From Nostoc paludosum FACHB-159 (GTDB taxonomy: Bacteria > Cyanobacteriota > Cyanobacteriia > Cyanobacteriales > Nostocaceae), in contig NZ_JACJTU010000029.1 of the NCBI RefSeq assembly GCF_014698835.1, positions 28,606 to 92,605 of the forward strand: 64,000 nucleotides of DNA. The letters are read 5' to 3'. The notes under the pieces were generated by a model. The model ran no database searches. It was given only the letters and a program-made list of their open reading frames with translations, and had not been told where the DNA came from. Below are positions 46,006 to 54,614 of the stretch, piece after piece. Within the stretch, counting starts at the first letter, position 1; the number at the start of each line of letters is the position of its first letter. Position numbers and translations under genes: made by a program.

Positions 46006-48738
46006 ATGGCTATTCATGATGTTCAATCTCGATATCAGTCTCCCGCACTTAACGCTTTATTCCGCTCATTTTCCCAAAAAGCCAGTATTGCAGTAGTCTT
46101 AGTTGGCTGTGCTGTGATTGTTGGTTGGATACAAGATATTACAGTTCTCAAAAGCATTGTGCCAGGATGGGTAGCTATGAAAGCTAACACAGCTATCTGT
46201 TTGATTTTGGGGGGAACATCTTTATGGCTGTGGCATTGGCAACCAAGAATTGCCATCAGACGTACTATCGCTCAAGCCTGTGCCCTTTTTGTCTTATTAA
46301 TTGGTTTGTTGACACTAATTCAGTATGCCTTCAATGTAGACCTTGGCATTGACCAAATCTTCTTTCATACCAGTATCGACCCGCTAGGTGATGCCGCTCC
46401 TGGTCGAATGGCAGTTCATACAGCGGTTATTTTTGTGTTATTTGGATTAAGTCTACTGCTGTTGAATTTGGCTGCTCCTAAATATTTACTAGCCCAATTA
46501 TGTGCAATAGTGGCATTTTTCATTGCCGGAATGGGGCTGTTGGGGTACATATATGGCAATGCACTTTTGTTTAGATTTGGCTCCTTAACATCAATTGCAG
46601 TGCATACAGCAGTTGCATTCTTGTTGTTAGCCTATGGCATTTTGTTTGCCTGTCCAAATCGTGGGTTGATGGTCGTAGTCAGCAGTCAGAATGCAGGTGG
46701 GATTGTAGCGAGGTTTTTATTACCCCCCGCAATTGCGTTTCCGCCAGTTATATGCTGGGTAGTTTTAGCTGGTTACCGAATGCAAATTTATACTGCTGAA
46801 TTCGGACTGTGTGCCTTAAGCATTTTGAATATTGTTGTCTTTGTAATACTGATTTGGTGGAATGCTCGTTCGCTCAACGCGATCGATCGCCAGCGTCGCC
46901 GAGCGCAAACAGCGCTTAAAAAAGCAAATGAAGAGTTAGAACAGAGAGTGTCTTCACGCACAAGGGAATTGTTAACGACTCTGGGACGGTTGCAAGAAGA
47001 AATTGCCGAGCGCCAATCTATAGAACAAGCTCTTTTTCAAGAAAAAGAACTGGCTTTAGTGACATTGCAATCTATTGGCGATGGAGTAATTACAACTGAT
47101 GGAAGTGGCTTGATTAAATATCTGAATCCAGTTGCAGAAGTGCTGACTGGCTGGAGTTTAGCCGAGGCACTAGGCTTGCCATTAACAGAAGTTTTTAGAA
47201 TTATTAATGAAATTAGCCGTCAAACCGTAGAAAACCCAGTAGAAAAAGTTTTGCATTCTGGTGCGATCGTGGGTTTAGCTAACCACACAGTTTTAATTAC
47301 CCGCAACGGCACAGAGTTGTCCATTGAAGACTGTGCTGCACCGATTCGTACCAGAGACGGCCAAATCATAGGTGTAGTCCTAGTGTTTCGCGATGTGAGC
47401 CAAAACCGCAATCTGGCACGTTTATTATCCTGGCAAGCTAGCCACGATGCTTTGACTGGACTGGTTAACAGGCGCGAGTTTGAAAATCGCTTAATAGAAG
47501 CTGTAACCAGCGCTCAGTCTGCCAAAGAACAGCACGCATTGTGTTATTTAGACTTAGACCAGTTCAAAATTATCAATGATACTTGTGGTCATCTTGCTGG
47601 TGATGAACTATTGTGCCAAGTTGCTAGTTTGTTTAAAACTTATCTGCGTTCTTATGACATACTTGCACGTTTAGGCGGAGATGAATTTGGCATCATATTC
47701 AACAATTGTTCTCTAGAGACAGCATTATTAATTTGCGATCGCCTACGTGAAGCAGCGCAAAACTTTCGCTTCGTGTGGAAGCAGGAGAAAATTTTTAATT
47801 TGAGCGTCAGCATCGGCTTAGTTGCGATCGACGCAGATACTGACAATACGAACACTGCCTTAAGTGCTGCCGACGCAGCTTGCTATCTTGCGAAAAATCA
47901 AGGGTCTAATCGCATACATGTGTACCAAGCTAACGATCTTGAGCTAGTAAAGCAACGTGGCGAAATCCAATGGGTAGGAAAAATTAATCAAGCGCTGGCA
48001 GACAATCGTTTCCGCCTTTACTACCAATCTATTGTTCCTGTATCGCAGACTTATTCTTTAACAGAGCATTACGAAGTTCTGCTACGGCTAATCGATGAAA
48101 CGGGTGAGGTGGTGTCACCAATGGCGTTTATTCCAGCAGCTGAACGTTACAATCTCATGCAAACTATCGATCGCTGGGTGATTCACACGTTTTTTGCTAA
48201 TCTCGCGCAATACGGGAATTTACAATGGCATGATTCTCGATCGCTTAAACACAGTCGTCGCTCTTTATATACAATTAATCTTTCTGGCGCTAGTATTAAT
48301 GACGATCGATTCATTGATTTTGTGTGCGAGCAATTTCTTTTATACAAAATACCGCCCACAGCAATCTGCTTTGAAATCACTGAAACTGTCGCCATCAAAA
48401 ACTTAGGTAAAGCCGCTGGATTTATTCGCTCACTCAAGGAATTTGGCTGCTGTTTCGCCTTAGATGATTTTGGTAGCGGTATGTCTTCTTTTGCTTATCT
48501 CAAAAATCTACCAGTAGATTATCTCAAAATCGATGGCAGTTTTGTCAAGCATATTGTAGAAGAACCAGTTAGCTTAGCAATGGTAGACGCTATCAATAAA
48601 ATTGGTCAAGTTATGGGACTGCAAACTATTGCTGAGTTTGTAGAAAATAAGGCTGTGTTGGAAGTAATTCAAAACCTGGGAGTAAATTATGCTCAAGGTT
48701 ATGGAATTGCCAGACCACGACCTTTTCGTTTCAAATAA
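46006..48738 (+). CDS. Membrane PAS-GGDEF-EAL protein
   Basis: A 910-residue protein for c-di-GMP turnover. Residues 1-290 contain about eight hydrophobic spans with paired short loops (MKANTAICLILGGTSLWLW near 63, HTAVIFVLFGLSLLLLNLA near 143). A coiled coil and a PAS domain follow (about 340-480, GDGVITTDGSGLIKYLNP). The GGDEF domain is complete with RLGGDEFGII near 560. The EAL domain has EVLLR in place of EALLR near 688, and DDFGSGMSSFAYLKNL is intact near 825. The cyclase is probably active; the EAL change to EVL is tolerated in many phosphodiesterases. The N-terminal module is shared with the kinase at 56793. It stands alone. Confidence 0.85.
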   Translation: MAIHDVQSRYQSPALNALFRSFSQKASIAVVLVGCAVIVGWIQDITVLKSIVPGWVAMKANTAICLILGGTSLWLWHWQPRIAIRRTIAQACALFVLLIGLLTLIQYAFNVDLGIDQIFFHTSIDPLGDAAPGRMAVHTAVIFVLFGLSLLLLNLAAPKYLLAQLCAIVAFFIAGMGLLGYIYGNALLFRFGSLTSIAVHTAVAFLLLAYGILFACPNRGLMVVVSSQNAGGIVARFLLPPAIAFPPVICWVVLAGYRMQIYTAEFGLCALSILNIVVFVILIWWNARSLNAIDRQRRRAQTALKKANEELEQRVSSRTRELLTTLGRLQEEIAERQSIEQALFQEKELALVTLQSIGDGVITTDGSGLIKYLNPVAEVLTGWSLAEALGLPLTEVFRIINEISRQTVENPVEKVLHSGAIVGLANHTVLITRNGTELSIEDCAAPIRTRDGQIIGVVLVFRDVSQNRNLARLLSWQASHDALTGLVNRREFENRLIEAVTSAQSAKEQHALCYLDLDQFKIINDTCGHLAGDELLCQVASLFKTYLRSYDILARLGGDEFGIIFNNCSLETALLICDRLREAAQNFRFVWKQEKIFNLSVSIGLVAIDADTDNTNTALSAADAACYLAKNQGSNRIHVYQANDLELVKQRGEIQWVGKINQALADNRFRLYYQSIVPVSQTYSLTEHYEVLLRLIDETGEVVSPMAFIPAAERYNLMQTIDRWVIHTFFANLAQYGNLQWHDSRSLKHSRRSLYTINLSGASINDDRFIDFVCEQFLLYKIPPTAICFEITETVAIKNLGKAAGFIRSLKEFGCCFALDDFGSGMSSFAYLKNLPVDYLKIDGSFVKHIVEEPVSLAMVDAINKIGQVMGLQTIAEFVENKAVLEVIQNLGVNYAQGYGIARPRPFRFK

Positions 48739-49149
48739 ATTTTGACCAATTGGGTATCAAATATCAAGTTTAAAAATTCAAACATTTGGGATGCTCCCTA
48801 TTTGCCTCTCATGCTGAAGCAGAAGCACTGGCCGATCTCAACTTTCTTTGGGAGAGAGAACAGCTAATATCAGGTTCGTCTAATTACTTACGATAAAAAC
48901 TTTGCAGACTTCTTTGCGCCTTTGCGCCTTTGCGTGAGATTTAATCATAACTAATCAGCCGGACATAATATAACAGTAAGGTTTGTACTCACTTTTACGT
49001 TGCCTGTTTTTCCTTCCCTATTAAGTAGAACAATTCAAAAAAACCGAACTATGTAAAGAAACATAAACTAGGCTAAAACCCTCTTCACTCCTGCCTTCTG
49101 CCTCCTGCCTCCTGCCTATTCCTAACGATAAATATTCACACCGACCTAC
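48739..49149. other. Intergenic region, possible coding relic and STRR
   Basis: It holds a 31-codon open segment at 48797-48894 (SHAEAEALADLNFLWEREQL...) that looks like a protein C-terminus without a start, a TTTGCGCCTTTGCGCC repeat, and a CTGCCTCCTGCCTCCTGCC run near 49095-49115. Confidence 0.4.
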
Positions 49150-49581
49150 TTACAGCTTGTCCGAGTAATCAGTAATGCTGGATTTAGAATTAAGGTTACC
49201 TAAAATTACACCCAATTGCACAGCAATCATACCAACTATCATACTGCCTAACCAATAGATTAAAGCTACTGTTGTATTGCCTTTATCTATTTGGGTAAAA
49301 GTCTCTAATCCGTAAGCCGAAAAAGTCGTGTATGCACCGCAAAAACCAGTGGCGATCGCTAACCGAATTTGAGGTGAAAGGCTTTTAAACTTTTGCTCGT
49401 TTAAGGTGTAAAAAAAAGCAATGATAAAACACCCAGTTACATTAATAAAAAACGTACCATAATAGGAAAAATCTTTCCCAATAATTCCTTTGGTCAATTC
49501 AGCGATCAAGTAGCGTCCTACAGCACCGGGAATCGCACCCAACGCGATCGCCATAACAGTGCGAATAAAACTCTTTTGCAT
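49150..49581 (-). CDS. crcB: Fluoride channel CrcB/FluC, copy 1
   Basis: A 143-residue four-helix membrane protein that exports fluoride as a dual-topology dimer. Family marks: GAIPGAVGRYLIAELT near 16, the helix with Asn (FFINVTGCFIIAFFY near 47) and the Phe box GAYTTFSAYGLETF near 78. Length is typical. It follows another crcB gene (gap 68 bases, same strand), so the two are probably co-transcribed and may form a heterodimer, as suggested for other paired FluC proteins. Confidence 0.9.
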   Translation of the reverse strand: MQKSFIRTVMAIALGAIPGAVGRYLIAELTKGIIGKDFSYYGTFFINVTGCFIIAFFYTLNEQKFKSLSPQIRLAIATGFCGAYTTFSAYGLETFTQIDKGNTTVALIYWLGSMIVGMIAVQLGVILGNLNSKSSITDYSDKL

Positions 49582-49649
49582 TATTAACAGTTTCCTTCGT
49601 AATTAACTAATGGGATACAGATTGGTATTTTTGTTGAAGAGAATCGTTA

Positions 49650-50057
49650 TTATTTCACAAATAGATGCCCTAAATAACCACCTAATATAATACCAACTAC
49701 TGCTAAAATTGCACTGCCAGCCCAGTAAAAAATGCTAGTTCCTTGCTTACCATTTCGCCACAGCGTGAATGTATCGTATCCATAGGTTGAGAAGGTTGTA
49801 TAAGAACCCAAGAAACCAGTTCTTACTAATAAATCAATCTCTGGTGGAAATCCTTTTATCCCCTTAAATAAGGTGAAGAAAAAGCCCATTAGTAAGCAGC
49901 CTGTAAAATTGATGATAAAAGTGCCGTAAGGAAAGTTTGTACCTATGGCTCTCTTGCAAAATTCAGTCAGATAATACCGACTCACTGCACCAGGAATCGC
50001 ACCAATAGCGATCGCCAGCACACCGAACAAAGTTACATCTTGCAACAATTGATACAC
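49650..50057 (-). CDS. crcB: Fluoride channel CrcB/FluC, copy 2
   Basis: A CrcB paralogue with GAIPGAVSRYYLTEF near 20, TFIINFTGCLLMGFFF near 48, and the Phe box GSYTTFSTYGYDTF near 79. As drawn it starts at GTG 50057, but the good SD (AAGGAG) overlaps that codon. The TTG at 50048, 8 bases downstream of the SD, is the more likely initiation codon, which gives 132 residues. It is upstream partner to copy 1. I saw no fluoride riboswitch in the 125 bases before it. Confidence 0.85.
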   Translation of the reverse strand: MYQLLQDVTLFGVLAIAIGAIPGAVSRYYLTEFCKRAIGTNFPYGTFIINFTGCLLMGFFFTLFKGIKGFPPEIDLLVRTGFLGSYTTFSTYGYDTFTLWRNGKQGTSIFYWAGSAILAVVGIILGGYLGHLFVK

Positions 50058-50182
50058 TCCTTAGCTAACTACATCCACTGCCACAGAATTAAACCTTTTG
50101 AAAAAATAACCTTAAGTATTTAGCTTAATAGCACAAGTCCCTAAAGTCTAATGCTTTGTAAGCATTTCGTCCTCTGGAATAT

Positions 50183-52021
50183 CTAGTGTCGAATTGGAAT
50201 TGCGATCGCAAACTCTGTTCCCTGTCCTAATTTTGAGTAACACTTCAATTTGCCGCCATGCTTTTCGGTAACAATTTGATAGCTAATAGACATTCCCATA
50301 CCTGTGCCTTTACCCACGGGCTTGGTAGTAAAAAATGGATTAAAAACCTGTTTTTGAACTTGCTCCGACATCCCTAAACCGTTGTCGCCGATGGCAATTT
50401 TTACCCAATTAGAATCAATTAATGTGGTATGAATGGTAATAGTGGGTAGAGAAACTTCATTATCTTTTTTTTGTTCTAAGGCATCAATAGCATTTGCTAA
50501 AATATTCATAAATACTTGATTTAGTTGTCCGGCGTAACATTCTACTAAAGGTAAGTTGCCATAGTTTTTAATGACATTAATTTCGGGGAAATCTGCCTTT
50601 TCTTTGAGGCGATGTTGCAAAATCATTAAAGTACTATCTATACCTTCGTGAATATCTACGGCTTTGAAATCGGCTTCATCCATGCGCGAAAAAGTACGCA
50701 GCGACAGAACAATTTGACGGATGCGTTGGGTTCCTACTTTCATTGAATTCAAGATTTTTGGTAAATCTTCTTGAATGTACTCTAGGTCAATTTCTTCGCA
50801 TAAATTCGGCGGTACTAACTTGTAGTCTTTCGGTGAATCCATAGGATAGCAACTGCTATTTTGTAATTCACCCATATTGCTGAGTTGATATGAGCGAACT
50901 AACTTTAATAAATCTTGGGTATGTTCTTCTAGGTGGCTGAGATTACCGTGGATAAAATTAACAGGATTGTTGATTTCATGGGCAACACCAGCAACCAGTT
51001 GTCCAAGGCTAGACATTTTTTCCGCCTGAATCATTTGCGCTTGGGTGCGTTGGAGTTCTTGCAGGGCTTGGGCTAAATCCAAAGCCTGTTGTCTGAGTTG
51101 GGCTTCGATGTGCTGGCGATCGCGAATATCACGGGCAATAGTTGAGAAGAATTCAACCTTTCCCTGTTCATTTTTGTGGGCAATCAACACTTGGGAAACT
51201 GGAATCTCTTCACCATTGCGACTCCAAAATATAGATTTGCCAGACCAAATTCCCTCTCGAAGTGCTGTAGGGATAATCTCATTCTGGAATTGATTCGATC
51301 TTGATACTTCACTAATATGAAATTTTTTAGTTTCTGCGGCTGGAATTGCTAAAATTTTTTGACCTGCTGTGTTGAGATAGCAACTATTTCCATCTGCATC
51401 AGCCATACCTACAATGTCACTTGTAGCTTCGATAATCGCTAGTAATCGCCTTTGCTCTTGTTCTGCTCGTTTTTGGTTGCTAATATCCCGCACTACTGAA
51501 AGGGCTTGGAGTTTACCATTGTAGTCAAAGAGTTTACCTGTGACTTCTATATCAAAATTAGTCCCATCTTTGTGAATATCTATAGCTTGAGTGTAAAATT
51601 CTTTTCCCATCTTAATCTTGTTGATAAATTCCTCAAATTTATCAAAAGAATCTGGATGAATGAAATCTGTAGGATTTAACTGTAAAATTTTTTCTAGGGA
51701 ATAGCCATGCATCTGGCAAAAAGCTGGATTGGCAGCGATAATCTTACCAGTATCTAAATCAACAATATTGATGCCATCATTGACAGTCTCGAAAATACTA
51801 CGATAGTTAGCTTCTTTTTCACTTAGGGCAGCTTGAGAAGTTTTGAGGATTAATTCTGCTTCACGATTATTTTCTAATAGTTGTTTTGATTCTTGAAGTT
51901 CCTGCTTTAATTGGGCGATTTTTGCACAGAACTCGGCGGTAGATTTTGCAAGTTGTTGCTGTAACTGTGCGTTTTGCTGACGAAGAAAAAGTATTTCCTG
52001 TTCGAGTTTTTCAGTATACAT
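50183..52021 (-). CDS. PAS-PAS sensor histidine kinase
   Basis: A 612-residue soluble histidine kinase. An N-terminal coiled coil (residues 1-60, LEQEILFLRQQNAQLQQQLA) is followed by PAS domains at about 75-185 (SIFETVNDGINIVDLDTG) and 190-310 (TSDIVGMADADGNSCYL), then HisKA with the phospho-His in LGQLVAGVAHEINNPVNFIH near 347. The HATPase domain has NILANAIDAL near 510 and GKGTGMGMSISYQIVTEKHG near 580. It lies 16 bases downstream of the collapsed kinase gene at 52038-52307, so both may descend from one signalling operon. No receiver gene is adjacent. Confidence 0.9.
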   Translation of the reverse strand: MYTEKLEQEILFLRQQNAQLQQQLAKSTAEFCAKIAQLKQELQESKQLLENNREAELILKTSQAALSEKEANYRSIFETVNDGINIVDLDTGKIIAANPAFCQMHGYSLEKILQLNPTDFIHPDSFDKFEEFINKIKMGKEFYTQAIDIHKDGTNFDIEVTGKLFDYNGKLQALSVVRDISNQKRAEQEQRRLLAIIEATSDIVGMADADGNSCYLNTAGQKILAIPAAETKKFHISEVSRSNQFQNEIIPTALREGIWSGKSIFWSRNGEEIPVSQVLIAHKNEQGKVEFFSTIARDIRDRQHIEAQLRQQALDLAQALQELQRTQAQMIQAEKMSSLGQLVAGVAHEINNPVNFIHGNLSHLEEHTQDLLKLVRSYQLSNMGELQNSSCYPMDSPKDYKLVPPNLCEEIDLEYIQEDLPKILNSMKVGTQRIRQIVLSLRTFSRMDEADFKAVDIHEGIDSTLMILQHRLKEKADFPEINVIKNYGNLPLVECYAGQLNQVFMNILANAIDALEQKKDNEVSLPTITIHTTLIDSNWVKIAIGDNGLGMSEQVQKQVFNPFFTTKPVGKGTGMGMSISYQIVTEKHGGKLKCYSKLGQGTEFAIAIPIRH

Positions 52022-52037
52022 GACTCGTTTCTCCTAC

Positions 52038-52307
52038 TTAGTGTTGAACTGAAATTAAGATTGCAAATTCGACACTGTACCCTGGAGAAGAGTTACATTG
52101 GAGCAAATTATTATATTTTTCTAGTATAATTGGTCGAGCGATCGCCACTCCTAAACGTGTACCTTTATCGACAGTTTCAATGGTAAATAAGTTGCGTAGC
52201 TTGACGACTACTGATAATAAGTCAGTCTCTGGCACACCTCTATAAATTATAGTTGCCAAACCATCATAAAATTGTTCGCTCAGAGGATATCCAAGAATAC
52301 TCAGCAT
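52038..52307 (-). pseudogene. Relic of a trifunctional Ser/Thr kinase-AAA-histidine kinase
   Basis: An 89-codon frame. Its first 40 residues (ILGYPLSEQFYDGLATIIYR) match the very N-terminus of cyanobacterial Ser/Thr kinase-AAA ATPase-GAF-histidine kinase proteins, which are about 1800-2000 residues. The last 40 (DKGTRLGVAIARPIILEKYN, then CNSSPGYSVEFAI) match the C-terminal glycine box of a HATPase domain. The middle is gone and the ends are joined in frame. Key glycines of the ATP lid are altered (GTRLGVA instead of GTGLGLA). It is therefore a deletion relic, not an enzyme. Confidence 0.75.
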
Positions 52308-52719
52308 AATGCCAAATCTGAAACACCAGATTTAGTATTCCCATATAGAGATAATATTATTATGGTAAATATAGCAATCCGATTTGCTTACTGAAATTAT
52401 TTGCGTAGATAGGCAAAAGGCAACAGGCAACAGGATTCTAGAAGATTAAGTGTATTAAGTTTTTTTCACGCAATCAAATATGAGTCCTATATACAGTTGT
52501 GCCTTCAATGTTAGCGATCGAAGACGGGATAACTTTAGGTTTTAGCTAAAATCGTTGCTTAATGCATACTACAACAGGTATGACCATTTCAGTTAGTGCC
52601 TCCCCTAGACAATTGGCAATACCCCGTGTATTGGGAAGCAAGCTACGCAATTCGCAGTAACAATTATTAGAAGCTTGAACCCACCACTAGACAATTGACA
52701 ATTGACTAAGGTTATGATT
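52308..52719. repeat. Intergenic region with MITE at 52371-52494
   Basis: The element begins ATAGCAATCCGATTTGC and ends CAAATATGAGTCCTATATA, the same end family as 37314 and 56492. It encloses a GGCAAAAGGCAACAGGCAAC run. Downstream of it there is only AT-rich sequence with ACAATTGACAATTGAC repeats near 52690. Confidence 0.6.
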
Positions 52720-53223
52720 TTATTCTAAATAATTCACAGGAAAAGGCGAATCAACAGCGTTATCTGAAACTATTGGCCGGCTACCGTCTATATCTAGAGT
52801 ATCTTCAACTTTAAAATTACTCTTAGCGATGGGGCGTTTGCCATCGATGTCAAGAATAGCCTCAACCTCTAAATCACTAGGGTCAATTGGACGTTTACCA
52901 TCTATATTTAGCGTGTCATGCTCTTGAAAATGGCTCTTAGCAATTGGGCGTTGACCATCTATATCAATTGTTCGATCGCTAATATCTTCGTTTTTTACAA
53001 TTGGGCGATCGCCATCTATATTAATAGTTTCCTTAATCTCAATGTTACTCGGATCGACAGGGCGATCGCCATCTATATTAATTGTTTTCGTTATCTGTTT
53101 GGATTCGTTAGATGATAAACGGATATTAGTTTCAGAAGTTTCTGTATCCCGTTCCGAATTATTTTTACTATTATTAACTTGGTTTTTGTTATCCATTTTT
53201 TCTATTGTTTGTTGTTCTAGCAC
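52720..53223 (-). CDS. IDGxRPI-repeat protein, unknown function
   Basis: A 167-residue, acidic, fully hydrophilic protein. The N-terminal 45 residues are Asn/Glu/Ser-rich. Then comes a repeat with the core (I/L)(N/D)IDGxRP(I/V), six copies spaced 19-20 residues apart (TINIDGDRPVDPSNIEIKE; TIDIDGQRPIAKSHFQEHD). The C-terminus is SPFPVNYLE. No signal peptide and no membrane span. The frame start is GTG 53223, with ATG 53196 nine codons later; neither has a good SD. I do not recognise the family. The regular repeat suggests a beta-strand ligand- or surface-binding array. Confidence 0.7.
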   Translation of the reverse strand: MLEQQTIEKMDNKNQVNNSKNNSERDTETSETNIRLSSNESKQITKTINIDGDRPVDPSNIEIKETINIDGDRPIVKNEDISDRTIDIDGQRPIAKSHFQEHDTLNIDGKRPIDPSDLEVEAILDIDGKRPIAKSNFKVEDTLDIDGSRPIVSDNAVDSPFPVNYLE

Positions 53224-53873
53224 TATATATCTGCTAAGAGCATAAACCCAAAAGCGATTTATGTCTCAGCTAAAGAAACTGGGGGATTGGTTAAAGAATA
53301 GGAAATTTGATAATTTCTCTGATATTTGATTCTCAACTAGAATACTGAAGTGGAATCAAAAAATCTTCTACCACAGCACCGAATAGATCTCTGACTTAAG
53401 AGAGATCTGCGAACATGAGCCTTCTAAGTTCACAGAGCGATCGCAGTTTCATAACTGTGTGACATTGCCTAACTTATACCATTTCACGAAAAATCTGATG
53501 TAGATGTAGGTTGGGTTGAGGAACGTAGACGCCGGAGGCGGCTTCCCGAAGGGTAACCCAACACCTCAAAGTCTTGTATGTGTTGGGTTTCACTTCGTTC
53601 AACCCAACCTACGCATCTGTTTCATTCGACGGACTCAACTTAAACCGCAATTCCTCCCACACCGTAATCTGTGATTCGGTGTCAGGAGGAATTGCAGAGC
53701 AGACTTGTAATAACTGAATACAAAAAACGGCGTTGCATAAATGCGGGATGAATTAAGATTTTTGACGAAGGCTAAAGGTAGATTCTTTGCGCCTTTGCGC
53801 CTTTGCGTGAGGTAAAAATCATCCCTAGATTCAGCAATGCCCAAAAAACATTGAGGTCGTTATGTACTTGTAT
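53224..53873. repeat. 650-bp repeat cluster
   Basis: A GTAGGTTGGGTTGA/TCAACCCAACCTAC inverted-repeat element (about 53502-53615) with GGCGGCTTCCCGAAGGG inside, then a second MITE at 53729-53841. No gene is visible. Confidence 0.6.
53729..53841. mobile_element. 113-bp MITE copy B with 8-bp target duplication
   Basis: Starts GGCGTTGCATAAATGCGGGA and ends GATTCAGCAATGCC, flanked by CAAAAAAC on both sides (53721-53728 and 53842-53849). The interior includes TTTGCGCCTTTGCGCCTTTG. Non-coding. Confidence 0.85.
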
Positions 53874-54476
53874 TTAAGGGACTTGCATTCCACGTTGCAC
53901 AGCAGGACGTTGCTGCACTGTCTCCACCCAGCGTTTGAGATTTGAGTAATTGTCAAGTGTTAAACCTTGAAATTCATAAATCGCTACCCACGGATAAGTT
54001 GCGACATCTGCAATAGAATAGTTACCACAGATAAATTCATTATCTTGTAGTTGTTTATCTAAGACACCATAAATGCGTAAAGTTTCCTTTTCGTAACGTT
54101 CGATCGCATAAGGAATTTTTTCGGGTGCAAAGCGTTTAAAGTGGTTAAGTTGTCCAAACATTGGCCCGACTCCTGCCATTTGGAACATCAGCCACTCTAG
54201 AACTTGAAAACGGCTTTTTTGGTCAGTAGGTAACAGACAACCTGTTTTTTCGGCTAAGTAAATTAGAATTGCGCCCGATTCAAAAACTGTAATCCCAGTC
54301 TCTTGGTCAACAATGGCGGGAATTTTACTATTGGGATTGATGGCAATATATTCAGGTGTAAATTGCTGTTGAGTAGTAATGTCAATTTTGTGGACATTAT
54401 AAGGCAATTCGACCTCTTCAAGCATCACGGAAACTTTGCGTCCATTGGGCGTGGTAAAGGTGTAGAGATCAATCAT
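53874..54476 (-). CDS. Glutathione S-transferase-like protein
   Basis: A 200-residue GST-fold protein of the YfcG/Ure2p-like disulfide-bond oxidoreductase type. The thioredoxin-fold domain is at 1-80 (LYTFTTPNGRKVSVMLEEVE; cis-Pro in NSKIPAIVDQ; VFESGAILIYLAEKTG with the Glu-Ser glutathione motif). The helical domain follows from 90 (WLMFQMAGVGPMFGQLNHFK; YSIADVATYPWVAIYE). Length is a little short of the usual 205-215. It probably detoxifies or reduces small thiols in the cytoplasm. It stands alone, next to a MITE on its 3' side. Confidence 0.9.
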   Translation of the reverse strand: MIDLYTFTTPNGRKVSVMLEEVELPYNVHKIDITTQQQFTPEYIAINPNSKIPAIVDQETGITVFESGAILIYLAEKTGCLLPTDQKSRFQVLEWLMFQMAGVGPMFGQLNHFKRFAPEKIPYAIERYEKETLRIYGVLDKQLQDNEFICGNYSIADVATYPWVAIYEFQGLTLDNYSNLKRWVETVQQRPAVQRGMQVP

Positions 54477-54614
54477 CTGCTGCTACCTCAAAATCTTGGC
54501 AATTTACGATGGTAGTATAGCTTTGATTGAGAAATAAGGGTATTGGCCGATAGAGAGATCGCAGTAAGGCGAGGCGTGAAAATGTTCAGAGCTTGCGTTA
54601 CTTAGTTGTTTACC

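Noticed and set aside
50058..50182. Fluoride riboswitch before the crcB pair
   Set aside because: Read through by eye; the conserved pseudoknot sequence pattern is not apparent.
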